Assembly (NCBI RefSeq): GCF_003402235.1
Contig: NZ_QEWO01000004.1
Coordinates: 520,911-584,910, forward strand
Origin: Parahaliea mediterranea
GTDB taxonomy: Bacteria > Pseudomonadota > Gammaproteobacteria > Pseudomonadales > Halieaceae
DNA length: 64,000 nt
Reading direction: 5' to 3'
Position 1 is the first letter of the stretch; each line of letters opens with the position of its first letter. A model generated the notes under the pieces. It was given only the letters and a program-made list of their open reading frames with translations, was not told the DNA's origin and did not search any database. Both the position numbers and the translations under genes were made by a program. Positions 26,363 through 34,129 of the stretch are shown in pieces.

Positions 26363-27517
26363 TTAGCGGTACGACTGGCTCATATCGATGTTGGCTTCGA
26401 TATCCGCCTTCTGCCGCAGGCGGGAACTACCAATGCGCTCATCCAGCAGGCGCTGGTAGTGGCCGCTGTTCAGCGGCAGCGCAATCTCTGTGCCCTCCCA
26501 GGTAGACAGCAGCATGGCGTTGGCCAGTGCCAGGGCATCAAGGCCCTCGGCGGCATCGGCAATCAGCGCCTCGCCGCGGGTGATGGCGGCGCAGAAGTTG
26601 GCCAGCACCGTGGCGTGCTGGTTGGTGCTGCGCTGGGGCGTGATGTCGCGGGTGTGGCTGGCGGGCATGCCAAACATGTCCCGGGTGCTGCGGCTGTAGG
26701 CCGCCGTGCCCGGGTCGTTGTGCGTTTGCAGCAGGCGCTCGCCATCAAACAGCAGGCTGCCGCTATCACCCACAATCTCCAGGCGGTTGCAGCCGGGGGC
26801 CTCGCCGGTGGAGCCGACAAATACACCGCTGGCGCCGCCGGCAAACTCAAGGTAGGCCGTGGCCTCGTCTTCCACTTCAATGTCGTGGTATTTGCCAAAG
26901 TGGCAGAAAGCCCGCAGCCGCTCGGGCATGCCCACCAGCCACTGGAAAATATCAAGGTTGTGGATGCACTGGTTCAGCAGCAGGCCTCCGCCTTCGCCGC
27001 GCCAGGTGGCGCGCCAGTCGCTGACCTGGAAGTACACCTCCGGGCGAAACCAGTGGGTCATGGTCCAGCTGCAGCGCACCAGCGGGCCCAGTTCGCCGCG
27101 CTGCAGAATCTCCCGCATGGCCACAAACAGCGGGTCGGCGCGCTGGTTCAGCATCAGGGCGAACACCTGCCCCGGCTGGCGCAGGGCCAGCAACTGCTCA
27201 CCCTCGGCCAGCGACAGGCCCAGGGGTTTTTCCATCATCACATGCAGGCCCGCGGCCAGGGCGTAGCGGCCGCCGGCCAGGTGCTCGAAGGTGGGGGTGG
27301 CAATCAGCACCGCGTCGCAGCCACCGGCGTCGATCAGCTCGCGGTAATCAGTGAAGTGCCGCACCCCCAGCTCGCTGGCCAGGGGGCTGGCGCTGCGGCT
27401 GCACAGCGCGGTAATTTCACAGCCGCTCACCAGGCCTTCGCGAACGTGCTGAATGTGCTGCCGGGCGATATTGCCGAGGCCAATCACCCCGAGACGAACC
27501 TTCCGCTGTGTTGTCAT
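26363..27517 (-). CDS. Gfo/Idh/MocA-family oxidoreductase
   Basis: Cytoplasmic NAD(P)-dependent oxidoreductase of 384 residues. The Rossmann domain begins LGVIGLGNIARQHIQH, a clear nucleotide-binding loop; the catalytic EKPLG motif is present, followed by an alpha/beta substrate domain with LLLNQCIHNLDIFQWLVG, whose His normally acts in catalysis. It is the first gene of the leftward operon (this gene, Nramp-like, second Gfo/Idh, BtuB-like receptor, PVC-type cytochrome protein, TIM barrel). It is divergent from uxuA across a 185-base region that holds operator copy C. A role in converting an unusual hexuronate or sugar to an intermediate of the UxuA/UxuB pathway is inferred from context. Confidence 0.92.
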   Translation of the reverse strand: MTTQRKVRLGVIGLGNIARQHIQHVREGLVSGCEITALCSRSASPLASELGVRHFTDYRELIDAGGCDAVLIATPTFEHLAGGRYALAAGLHVMMEKPLGLSLAEGEQLLALRQPGQVFALMLNQRADPLFVAMREILQRGELGPLVRCSWTMTHWFRPEVYFQVSDWRATWRGEGGGLLLNQCIHNLDIFQWLVGMPERLRAFCHFGKYHDIEVEDEATAYLEFAGGASGVFVGSTGEAPGCNRLEIVGDSGSLLFDGERLLQTHNDPGTAAYSRSTRDMFGMPASHTRDITPQRSTNQHATVLANFCAAITRGEALIADAAEGLDALALANAMLLSTWEGTEIALPLNSGHYQRLLDERIGSSRLRQKADIEANIDMSQSYR

Positions 27518-27583
27518 GATGTCCGGTTATCCTGTCATTATTCCCGGCTTGCCACTGCCGCCCGAGTGGGGCAAACTCAAAAG

Positions 27584-27608
27584 CACTGGCAAGGTGGTAA
27601 GGCCAATT
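27584..27608 (-). promoter_or_regulatory. GntR-type operator copy C, between Gfo/Idh and uxuA
   Basis: Read on the minus strand, the site begins AATTGGCCTTACCA, identical to the first 14 bases of copy B, and continues CCTTGCCAGTG; it matches copy B at 19 of 25 positions. It lies 67 bases before the Gfo/Idh start and about 95 bases before the uxuA start, so one bound regulator could control both directions. Confidence 0.6.
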
Positions 27609-27702
27609 TAGAGTGTCAGCTGGCTCTTCGGGTGTCAAGCTCGAAACGCCCCGCGCACTTAAGCAAGCCCCTTTTTTCAGGTGACTCTCAGGTAGGCAGT
27701 GT

Positions 27703-28893
27703 ATGCAGGAAACATGGCGATGGTTTGGCCCGGATGACCCGGTCAGCCTGCGCAACATCAGGCAGGCGGGCGCCACCGGCGTGGTTACCTCCCTCCACCA
27801 CATTCCCACCGGCGAGCCCTGGCCGCTGGCGGAGGTCCAGAAGCGCAAGCGCCTGATAGAAGACGCCGGGCTGCAGTGGGCGGTGGTGGAAAGCATCCCC
27901 CTGCACAACGACCTGAAAACCCGCAGCGGCAACCACCACCAGCTGCTGGAAAACTACCAGACATCCGTGCGCAACGTTGGCGCCGCCGGTGTTGAAGTGG
28001 TGTGCTACAACTTCATGCCGGTGGTGGACTGGACGCGCACCAACCTGTCCTACACCCTGCCCAACGCCAGCCAGGCGCTGCGCTTTGAAATGACCGACTT
28101 CGCCGCCTACGACGTGTGCATGCTGCAGCGCGAGGGCGCCGAAAACGACTACCCCCAGGCCCTGCTGGATCGGGCCCGCCAGCGCTTTGACGCCATGGGC
28201 GACACCGAGCGCGCGCTGTTGGAGAAAAACATCATCGCCGGCCTGCCGGGGGGCGAGGGTTCCTACGACCGCGAGGGCATTCGCCGCGCCATTGCCGAGT
28301 TCATTGCCCTGGGCACCGAGGGCATGCGCGACAACCTGCTGGCCTTTCTGCAGGCGGTCATCCCGGTGGCGGAGGAGGCCGGCGTGCGCATGTGCATCCA
28401 CCCGGACGACCCGCCTTTCTCCCTGTTCGGCCTGCCCCGGGTGGTGTCCACGGCCGACGATGCCCGCAGACTGTTCAGCGCCGTGCCGAGCCGGCACAAC
28501 GGCCTGACCCTGTGCGCCGGCTCCTTCGGCGCCCGCGCCGACAATGACCTGGTGGGCATTGCCCGGGAATTTGGCGAGCGCATCCACTTCGTTCACCTGC
28601 GCAATATCCGCCGCGAGGAAGACGGCTCCTTCTACGAGTCGGATCACCTGGACGGCGACAACGACATGGTGGGACTGATTGACGCCCTGCTCGACGAAGA
28701 GCAGCGCCGCGCCGGCGAGGGCCGGGCCGACCGCATTCCCATGCGCCCCGACCACGGCCACCTGATGGGTGACGAAATCGGCAGACCCGGCGTGAATCCG
28801 GGCTACTCCTACGGTGGCCGCCTGCGCGGACTGGCGGAATTGCGCGGGGTGATTCACGCCCTACAAACCCTGCGCCAGCGCGCCGGCCACTAA
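27703..28893 (+). CDS. uxuA: mannonate dehydratase UxuA
   Basis: Cytoplasmic mannonate dehydratase of 396 residues, the usual length, converting D-mannonate to 2-keto-3-deoxygluconate in glucuronate catabolism. Recognisable family sequences include WRWFGPDDPVSLRNIRQAG at the start, VVESIPLHNDLKTRSG, VCYNFMPVVDWTRT, the metal-site stretch MCIHPDDPPFSLFGLPR, CAGSFGARADNDL, HFVHLRNIRRE and the C-terminal MRPDHGHLMGDE. It is first in a rightward operon with the GntR regulator and the mannonate/fructuronate oxidoreductase-type gene. No uxaC (uronate isomerase) or kdgK/kdgA is in the window; those steps must be encoded elsewhere. Operator copy C lies upstream. Confidence 0.97.
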   Translation: MQETWRWFGPDDPVSLRNIRQAGATGVVTSLHHIPTGEPWPLAEVQKRKRLIEDAGLQWAVVESIPLHNDLKTRSGNHHQLLENYQTSVRNVGAAGVEVVCYNFMPVVDWTRTNLSYTLPNASQALRFEMTDFAAYDVCMLQREGAENDYPQALLDRARQRFDAMGDTERALLEKNIIAGLPGGEGSYDREGIRRAIAEFIALGTEGMRDNLLAFLQAVIPVAEEAGVRMCIHPDDPPFSLFGLPRVVSTADDARRLFSAVPSRHNGLTLCAGSFGARADNDLVGIAREFGERIHFVHLRNIRREEDGSFYESDHLDGDNDMVGLIDALLDEEQRRAGEGRADRIPMRPDHGHLMGDEIGRPGVNPGYSYGGRLRGLAELRGVIHALQTLRQRAGH

Positions 28894-28923
28894 CCGTGCC
28901 AGCCGGCACGGCCAGCGCCACAC

Positions 28924-28948
28924 AATTGGCCTTACCAGTTTACCACCT
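28924..28948 (+). promoter_or_regulatory. GntR-type operator copy B, upstream of the regulator gene
   Basis: The site reads AATTGGCCTTACCA followed by GTTTACCACCT. It differs from copy A at only three positions and lies 80-104 bases upstream of the GntR start codon, just after uxuA, as expected for autoregulation. Read on the other strand it shows two direct TGGTAA units eight bases apart followed by CCAATT. Confidence 0.65.
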
Positions 28949-29027
28949 GCATTGCATGCTTTATGCTTCTTGCAACATCGACGGGTTACCGATGCCTTGG
29001 CGCGGCAACCATGCAGGGCAGGCAAAT

Positions 29028-29717
29028 ATGAAAATCCAGACCGTCAAGGTACAGCGGCTGTACCTGCAGGTAGCCGACCAGTTGCGGGAGCTGATTCGCA
29101 AGGGCACCCCGCCCCCCGGCGAGCGGCTGCCTTCGGAGCGCGACCTGGCGGAGCAGTTCGGCGTTGGCCGGCCCACCATCCGCGAGGCCATGATCGCCCT
29201 GGAAATTGCCGGCCTGGTGCAGATTCGCTCTGGCTCCGGCGTGTACGTGCTGCGCCGGCCCGGTAAATCGCTGTCGGTAGCCAACGACCCCGGCCCCTTT
29301 GAGATCCTGGAGGCGCGGATGCTGTTCGAAGCGGAGGCCTGCGCCCTGGCCGCCGAGCGCATCAGCCCGGAACAGATCGCCACCCTGGACGCCCTGCTGC
29401 AAGACATGGAGCAGGAAAACCAGCGCGAGACCATGACCGAGGCGGCGGATGAAAAATTCCACTGCCTGATCGCCGAAGCCTGCGGCAACAGCGCCATTGG
29501 CGCCACTGTGCGCTGGCTGTGGCAGCTGCGCAACGAATCGGAAATCAGCACCCATTTTCACCAGCGGGTGCGCCAGGAAGGCAGCCGCCCCATCATTGAC
29601 GACCACCGGCGCATTGTTGCCGCCCTGCGCCAGGGCAAGGCCAGCGCGGCGCGCAACGCCATGCGCAAGCACCTGCAGCGCGTGATCGACAACCTGCTCG
29701 CCAGCAGCCAGGGCTAG
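29028..29717 (+). CDS. GntR/FadR-family transcriptional regulator (UxuR/ExuR-like)
   Basis: DNA-binding regulator of 229 residues. The N-terminal winged helix-turn-helix carries the GntR signature (LRELIRKGTPPPGERLPSERDLAEQFGVGRPTIREAM, residues 18-55). The C-terminal FCD effector domain (about 85-220) has the metal/ligand residues in EKFHCLIAEACGN and the closing DDHRRIVAALRQGKASAARNAMRKHL. The subfamily that includes UxuR and ExuR responds to hexuronates such as fructuronate. It lies between uxuA and the mannitol-dehydrogenase-family gene in one operon, and three related operator-like sites mark its probable targets: itself, the uxuA/Gfo-Idh divergent promoter and the TonB receptor. The ATG at 29028 was chosen as the start of the DNA-binding domain. 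Confidence 0.92.
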   Translation: MKIQTVKVQRLYLQVADQLRELIRKGTPPPGERLPSERDLAEQFGVGRPTIREAMIALEIAGLVQIRSGSGVYVLRRPGKSLSVANDPGPFEILEARMLFEAEACALAAERISPEQIATLDALLQDMEQENQRETMTEAADEKFHCLIAEACGNSAIGATVRWLWQLRNESEISTHFHQRVRQEGSRPIIDDHRRIVAALRQGKASAARNAMRKHLQRVIDNLLASSQG

Positions 29718-29723
29718 CCCGCC

Positions 29724-31175
29724 ATGCAGCGCCTTGCCACCGCCACCCTGCCGGCCCTGTCACCCACCGTTACCCCCATTGCCTACAACCGCGATGCATT
29801 GCGCACCGGCATTGTGCACCTTGGCCCCGGCGCCTTTCACCGCGCCCACCAGGCGCTGTACACCGACCAGGCCATGGCACACAGTGGCGGCCACTGGGGC
29901 ATCGTCGGCGCCAGCCTGCGCAGTACCACCGTGGCCGCCCAGCTCAACCCCCAGGACGGCCTGTACACCCTGCGCAGCGAAGCCGCAGGCGGCCGCCAGC
30001 TGCGCCTGGTGGGCGCCCTGCAACAGGTGCTGACCCTATCCCGCGAGCGCGAGCAGCTGAACACCCTGCTGGCCGCCCCCGCAACCCGCGTGGTCACCCT
30101 CACGGTCACGGAAAAGGGCTACTGCCTGGGGGCAGACGGCTGGTCGCTGGATGTGGCGCACCCCGACATCCAGCACGACCTGGCCCATCCCGCGCAGGCG
30201 CAATCGGCCATTGGCGTACTCGCCCACGGCCTGCACCTGCGCTTGCAACAGGGCGCCGCGCCGCTGACGGTGATCAGCTGTGACAACCTCTCGGAGAACA
30301 GCGCCCGGCTGGCGGCGGCACTGCGCGACTACCTGCAGCGCAGCTACCCCGAATGCCTGCCCTGGCTGGCCGAGGCGGTGCGCTTCCCGTGTTCCATGGT
30401 GGACCGGATAGTGCCGGCGCTCAGCGCCGAGGCGCTGGATGAGCAGGCGCGGCTGATCGGCCTGCGGGACGAGGCCGCCGTGGTCACCGAAGGCTTCAGC
30501 CAATGGATTATCGAAGACACCTTTGCCGCCGCCGTGCCCGACTGGGCCGGCGCCGGCGCCCTGCTGGTGCAGGACATCCGCCCCTACGAATCACTGAAAC
30601 TGGGGCTTTTGAACGCCAGCCACTCGGCCATTGCCTACATCGGGCTGCTGCTCGACAAGGAAACCGTCGCCGACGTAGTGACCGATGTAGCGGGCGACGC
30701 GCCGCTGCGCAGCTACCTGGAAAGATTGATGGCCGAGGCGCTGATACCCGCCCTCACCACGCCCGAGGGCTTTGATGTACAAGCCTACGCGGCGGCCCTG
30801 CTGCAGCGCTTTGCCAACCCCGGCCTGCGCCACCGCTGCGCCCAGATCGCCATGGACGGCACCGAAAAAATTCGCCAGCGCTGGCTGCCCGCCCTGGCGG
30901 CTCCGGCGAATAACCATGACCTGCTGCTCAGGGCCCTGGCCGCCTGGTGCGCCGTTATATTGCACAGCGACCTGTCCATCGACGACCCGCGCCAGGCACA
31001 GTTGCTGGCCATCCGCGCCAGCGACGAAGACGACATCGAGCGCCTGACCCGCCTGCTCGCCACCCTCGGTATTGATGCCACGGCAACACCCGCCTGGCAG
31101 CAGCGGCTGGGAACACTGCACCGACATTGCCAGGCCATTCACAATGGCAAACTGCGGGAAGTGCTGGCCGCCTGA
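29724..31175 (+). CDS. uxuB: mannitol dehydrogenase family protein, probable fructuronate reductase (UxuB)
   Basis: Long-chain polyol dehydrogenase of 483 residues. The nucleotide-binding start GIVHLGPGAFHRAHQALYTDQ and the family active-site stretch KLGLLNASHSAIAYIGLL are clear, with the catalytic Lys at the head of the latter. UxuB reduces D-fructuronate to D-mannonate using NADH; MtlD-type mannitol 2-dehydrogenases share the fold. The position 6 bases after the GntR gene and in one operon with uxuA makes fructuronate reductase much more likely than mannitol dehydrogenase. Together UxuB and UxuA would feed fructuronate into 2-keto-3-deoxygluconate. It is the last gene of the rightward operon; a six-base-pair hairpin (about 31192-31206) follows without a T-run. 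Confidence 0.9.
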   Translation: MQRLATATLPALSPTVTPIAYNRDALRTGIVHLGPGAFHRAHQALYTDQAMAHSGGHWGIVGASLRSTTVAAQLNPQDGLYTLRSEAAGGRQLRLVGALQQVLTLSREREQLNTLLAAPATRVVTLTVTEKGYCLGADGWSLDVAHPDIQHDLAHPAQAQSAIGVLAHGLHLRLQQGAAPLTVISCDNLSENSARLAAALRDYLQRSYPECLPWLAEAVRFPCSMVDRIVPALSAEALDEQARLIGLRDEAAVVTEGFSQWIIEDTFAAAVPDWAGAGALLVQDIRPYESLKLGLLNASHSAIAYIGLLLDKETVADVVTDVAGDAPLRSYLERLMAEALIPALTTPEGFDVQAYAAALLQRFANPGLRHRCAQIAMDGTEKIRQRWLPALAAPANNHDLLLRALAAWCAVILHSDLSIDDPRQAQLLAIRASDEDDIERLTRLLATLGIDATATPAWQQRLGTLHRHCQAIHNGKLREVLAA

Positions 31176-31228
31176 TGCACCGGGCAGCCTAAACGCGGCT
31201 TCGCCGCGCGCCGGCGGTTAACGCCACG

Positions 31229-31543
31229 TTATGGATTTGACCGCGAATGCCAATATCCCGGACGTCGGGCATGATGGGCTAAGGCAACCACTACAATCGC
31301 GCCGTGCGCTTCTATCGTAATCAGTGAGAATGGAAATTTGTGAAGGATCAGCTTCTTGGCGCCCAGCTGCGCTGCCTGCCCAAGCACCGGCGTTAATGGC
31401 GCATTGGGTTCCGTCAACAGAACCAATGCATGTTCAAAGGCTTCAATAAGTCGACTTCCCAGCCCTGGTTGCTCGCGTTCATACCACGCAGCCGCCTGTT
31501 CCAGCTCTCGCGCTGCCTCGGCGTGAATTTTTACCGCTGGCAT
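31229..31543 (-). CDS. RelE/ParE-superfamily toxin
   Basis: Small protein of 104 residues matching the RelE/ParE toxin fold: AARELEQAAAWYEREQPGLGSRLIEAFEHAL is the typical N-terminal helical hairpin, followed by strands KLILHKFPFSLITIEAH and IVVVALAHHARRPGYW, where the Arg/His/Tyr residues resemble the functional C-terminal segment. ParE members poison gyrase and RelE members cut mRNA on the ribosome; the WY and HHARRPGYW pattern is closer to ParE. Its ATG overlaps the TGA of the antitoxin gene, the classic order antitoxin-toxin. It separates the uronate island from the FHA gene. Confidence 0.85.
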   Translation of the reverse strand: MPAVKIHAEAARELEQAAAWYEREQPGLGSRLIEAFEHALVLLTEPNAPLTPVLGQAAQLGAKKLILHKFPFSLITIEAHGAIVVVALAHHARRPGYWHSRSNP

Positions 31544-31782
31544 CAGGTGCGCTGAATTCTCGCCCGCGCTCGTGCCAGCACCTCATCCGCATCGAGCAAC
31601 GTGGCTGAGCCGTTGTTTATTTCATTGATTCTTCGGCATATTTCTGTGTCCCAAGCTGCGGCCACCTCACTGTCTGCCGGTCCATCAAGGCTGGCCACCA
31701 GGTCGCTGGCTAACTGCGCACGTTCAGCCTCCGTCAGTTCCAGCGCAGCTGTACGTATACTTTCAAGCTCAGCAGTATTCAT
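31543..31782 (-). CDS. antitoxin, addiction-module component family
   Basis: Small acidic protein of 79 residues from the ATG at 31782. An in-frame start at 31806 would add 8 residues. LTEAERAQLASDLVASLDG followed by AAWDTEICRRINEI and DADEVLARARARI is typical of the addiction-module component family (TIGR02574-like) paired with ParE/RelE toxins. The stop codon overlaps the toxin start by one base, which links their synthesis. Antitoxins of this family bind their toxin and usually repress their own promoter; no clear operator palindrome was identified upstream. Confidence 0.82.
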   Translation of the reverse strand: MNTAELESIRTAALELTEAERAQLASDLVASLDGPADSEVAAAWDTEICRRINEINNGSATLLDADEVLARARARIQRT

Positions 31783-31930
31783 GGCGGGCCCACCATCTGT
31801 CATCAACCAACAAATGTTGCATCAGCCTCCCATCCATAACAAGGCCATTAACTTAGCGCCTATCGGCACCGGACAAACTACGCCGTATGCCGGTTGCCGA
31901 TTCAAGCAGTCCAGTAAACCACACCAAAGC

Positions 31931-31953
31931 AAAAAGGGCGCCGCGGCGCCCTT
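31931..31953 (-). terminator. intrinsic terminator ending the nine-gene operon
   Basis: A perfect self-complementary hairpin (arms GGGCGCC and GGCGCCC with a short GC loop, extended by AA/TT) lies 22 bases after the stop of the double-FHA gene. On the minus strand it is followed by TTTTTGCTTT. It is the only convincing terminator seen between 48.3 and 31.9 kb. Confidence 0.8.
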
Positions 31954-31975
31954 GTCGTTCAACAGCGGTTGCCAG

Positions 31976-33049
31976 CTAGAGCAGCAGCCAGGCCGCTGCG
32001 GCCGCCGCCACAACCAGGGCCGCTGCCACGGCAATCCACAGGGTCTTGCCACCCGCGCCACCCGCAGCTGCGCCGCCACCGGTTTTGCCACCCGCTTTGC
32101 CAGCGGCGGCGCTGCCTGCTGCGGATGCAGCCTTGCCCGCGCCACCGGCCTGCGCGCCGGCGGCTGCGCGAAAGACGAGGGTAGCCACCCCCAGGCGAAT
32201 TTCGTCGCCGTCTGCCAGGTAGGCGGTCAGGCGCTTCTCGCCGTTCACAAAAATGCCGTTGGCAGACACCAGGTTCACCAGTCGCCAGCGGCCGTCCTGA
32301 TGAATCAGCTGGGCGTGGCGGGCCGATACGCTGGGCTCGGCAATGGGCACTTCGCAATTGGGGTCGCGGCCGATTTCCCACACATCGGGCTCTGTGCCGT
32401 CACCCAGTTGCAGTTCCAGCGCTTCGCCACCTTCGCCGGTCACCGACACCAGGATGAGGTGGGGCAGGTCCGAGGCCCGCTCCATCTGCAGCGGCGATGT
32501 CTCCGCCTCGGCAATGGCGTCGAGCGATAGCACACGGGTGCTGTCGCTGGTGCCGGAATCGATCCAGCTGCCGGGCAGGTCGGCGGGGTTGGGGGGCGGC
32601 GCCGGTTTCGGTTCAGGGGCCGGTTCTGGCTTGGGTGCAGGCGCGGGCTCAGGAGCAGGCGCGGGTTCCGGCGCGGCCTCGGCCGCCTCGGGTATCGAGA
32701 CCACGGTGGCATCGGCATCGACCCCGCCCACCACGGTGGCGTCCATATCGGCGGCAGCGCCGCCACTCAGCACCACCACAAAGGTGTGCTTGTCGAAGCT
32801 GAGGCTGTCACCATCCCGCAGGGTGGTCTCGCCGCTGGAGGTCTGGCCGTTGACCTGGGTGCCATTGGCCGACCCGAGATCTTCCACGGTGAGGCTCTCG
32901 CCCTTCACCCGCAGCACGGCGTGCGTGCGCGACACCCGGGGGTCGTCGATGGTGATTTCACAGTCAGCGGAGCGGCCGACCCGCTGCTCGCCCTCGAGCG
33001 CGAAACGGCTGCCATCCGCCGCTAGCAGTTCTGCACTGAACTCAGACAT
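31976..33049 (-). CDS. double FHA-domain protein with C-terminal membrane anchor
   Basis: Phosphothreonine-reader protein of 357 residues. FHA domain 1 (about 5-95) has GRS at 25-27, SRTH at 40-43 and SANGT-x-x-N at 60-67. A Pro/Glu/Ala-rich linker follows (about 123-158). FHA domain 2 (about 195-295) has IGRDP (226-230), SxRHA (242-246) and SANGIFVNG (262-270). A Gly/Ala linker leads to one membrane helix at the very C-terminus (about 336-357), placing both FHA domains in the cytoplasm. Two DATVV motifs (103-107, 113-117) just after FHA1 repeat a DATVV motif in the N-terminus of the kinase at 51068-52603 and may be phosphorylation or docking sites. It is the last gene of the electron-transfer operon, 15 bases after the PP2C gene. 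Confidence 0.93.
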   Translation of the reverse strand: MSEFSAELLAADGSRFALEGEQRVGRSADCEITIDDPRVSRTHAVLRVKGESLTVEDLGSANGTQVNGQTSSGETTLRDGDSLSFDKHTFVVVLSGGAAADMDATVVGGVDADATVVSIPEAAEAAPEPAPAPEPAPAPKPEPAPEPKPAPPPNPADLPGSWIDSGTSDSTRVLSLDAIAEAETSPLQMERASDLPHLILVSVTGEGGEALELQLGDGTEPDVWEIGRDPNCEVPIAEPSVSARHAQLIHQDGRWRLVNLVSANGIFVNGEKRLTAYLADGDEIRLGVATLVFRAAAGAQAGGAGKAASAAGSAAAGKAGGKTGGGAAAGGAGGKTLWIAVAAALVVAAAAAAWLLL

Positions 33050-33064
33050 GATTCTATTCCCTAC

Positions 33065-34129
33065 TCAACCGGCGGCAATTATGCCGAGGCTGTATACCAC
33101 ACTTCCCGCCACCAACACTGCCGCAACCACCCAGAAAATAGTGCGATTGCGGCGCTGGTCACGCTCCCGCTGCATGGCCTCCCGCGCAGCGGCGATCTCG
33201 GTGGCGGACATCATCTGGGTGGACTCGGGCTGGCTCGGGTTGGGGGTGGTGGCCCCTCCCCCCTTGCGCGCCACAACCCGGCGCACCGCTGGTATCGGCG
33301 CCGGCACGGCGTCATCCTGCACCGCTTCCAGTTCCGGCAGGCCGCTGTATTCGCCACTGGCCGGGTCAAAGGTCCACAGTACCTCCGGCTCCAGCAAATC
33401 CGCCTGCGAGCTGGCGGCCACCCCCGGCAGTACAATCACGGTGATGTTGTCTCTGCCACCGGCTTGAACAGCGGTTTCGACCAGCGCGTCGCAGCGCGCT
33501 TCCAGCGAGCGATCGGAGCCCAGTATTTCGCTCAGCACCGCGCTGTCCAGCACGTCCGACAAACCGTCGCTGCACAGCACCAGCACCTGGCCCGGCGCCA
33601 GGCGGCCGCAGTTGATGCCCACTTCGAGTTTGTTGTCTTCCTGCAGGCCAATGGCCTGCACGATCACGTTTTTGCGCGGATGGTTGCGGGCCTGGGCCAG
33701 GGTGATCTGGCCCTTGGCCAGCAGGGCCTGTACGTAGGAGTGATCGCGCGTCAGCAGCTTGAGCTGGCCGTCCCACAGATAGGCGCGGCTGTCGCCGACC
33801 CAGGCCAGTTCGTAATCGCCCTCGGAAAAGCGCGCCACCACCACGGTGGACGCCATGCCGGCCTTGCCGCGCCCCTGAGCGACGGCCGCCATCACCTCGC
33901 GGTTGGCGGTGCGGATGCCGTCTTCGATGGAGCGGCCAGCGGCTACTTCGCGCTGGATAACCTCACAGGTAATGGCACTGGCCACCTCACCCGCCTGGTG
34001 GCCACCAACACCGTCGGCAACAATGGCCAGCGACAGGGAACCATCCAGCAGGTAGGCGTCTTCATTATGATTGCGCTGCCCCACATGCGTGGCACCGCTT
34101 CCTTCTGCTACCACCTCCAATGCGCTCAC
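33065..34129 (-). CDS. PP2C-family Ser/Thr phosphatase with C-terminal membrane anchor
   Basis: Metal-dependent protein phosphatase of 354 residues. PP2C motifs are complete: RNHNED (19-24), VADGVGGHQAGE (37-48), TVVVARF, VGDSRAY (111-117), LCSDGLSD (185-192) and GGRDNIT (224-230). Their Asp residues coordinate the two Mn/Mg ions. A linker of about 90 residues leads to a C-terminal membrane helix (about 330-350), so the catalytic domain faces the cytoplasm. Translation starts at GTG overlapping the stop of the cytochrome gene (GTGA). It should reverse the phosphorylation made by the kinases at 7389-8954 and 51068-52603; that partnership is inferred from the family and the neighbourhood, as no kinase lies inside this operon. 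Confidence 0.95.
   Translation of the reverse strand: MSALEVVAEGSGATHVGQRNHNEDAYLLDGSLSLAIVADGVGGHQAGEVASAITCEVIQREVAAGRSIEDGIRTANREVMAAVAQGRGKAGMASTVVVARFSEGDYELAWVGDSRAYLWDGQLKLLTRDHSYVQALLAKGQITLAQARNHPRKNVIVQAIGLQEDNKLEVGINCGRLAPGQVLVLCSDGLSDVLDSAVLSEILGSDRSLEARCDALVETAVQAGGRDNITVIVLPGVAASSQADLLEPEVLWTFDPASGEYSGLPELEAVQDDAVPAPIPAVRRVVARKGGGATTPNPSQPESTQMMSATEIAAAREAMQRERDQRRNRTIFWVVAAVLVAGSVVYSLGIIAAG

Noticed and set aside
29724..31175. Mannitol 2-dehydrogenase (MtlD/MtlK)
   Set aside because: Fold is compatible, but the operon with uxuA and a UxuR-like regulator points to fructuronate reductase.
31976..34129. FHA plus PP2C plus kinase as a sign of a type VI secretion system
   Set aside because: No Tss or Vgr/Hcp-type gene occurs anywhere in the window; the neighbours are cytochromes instead.
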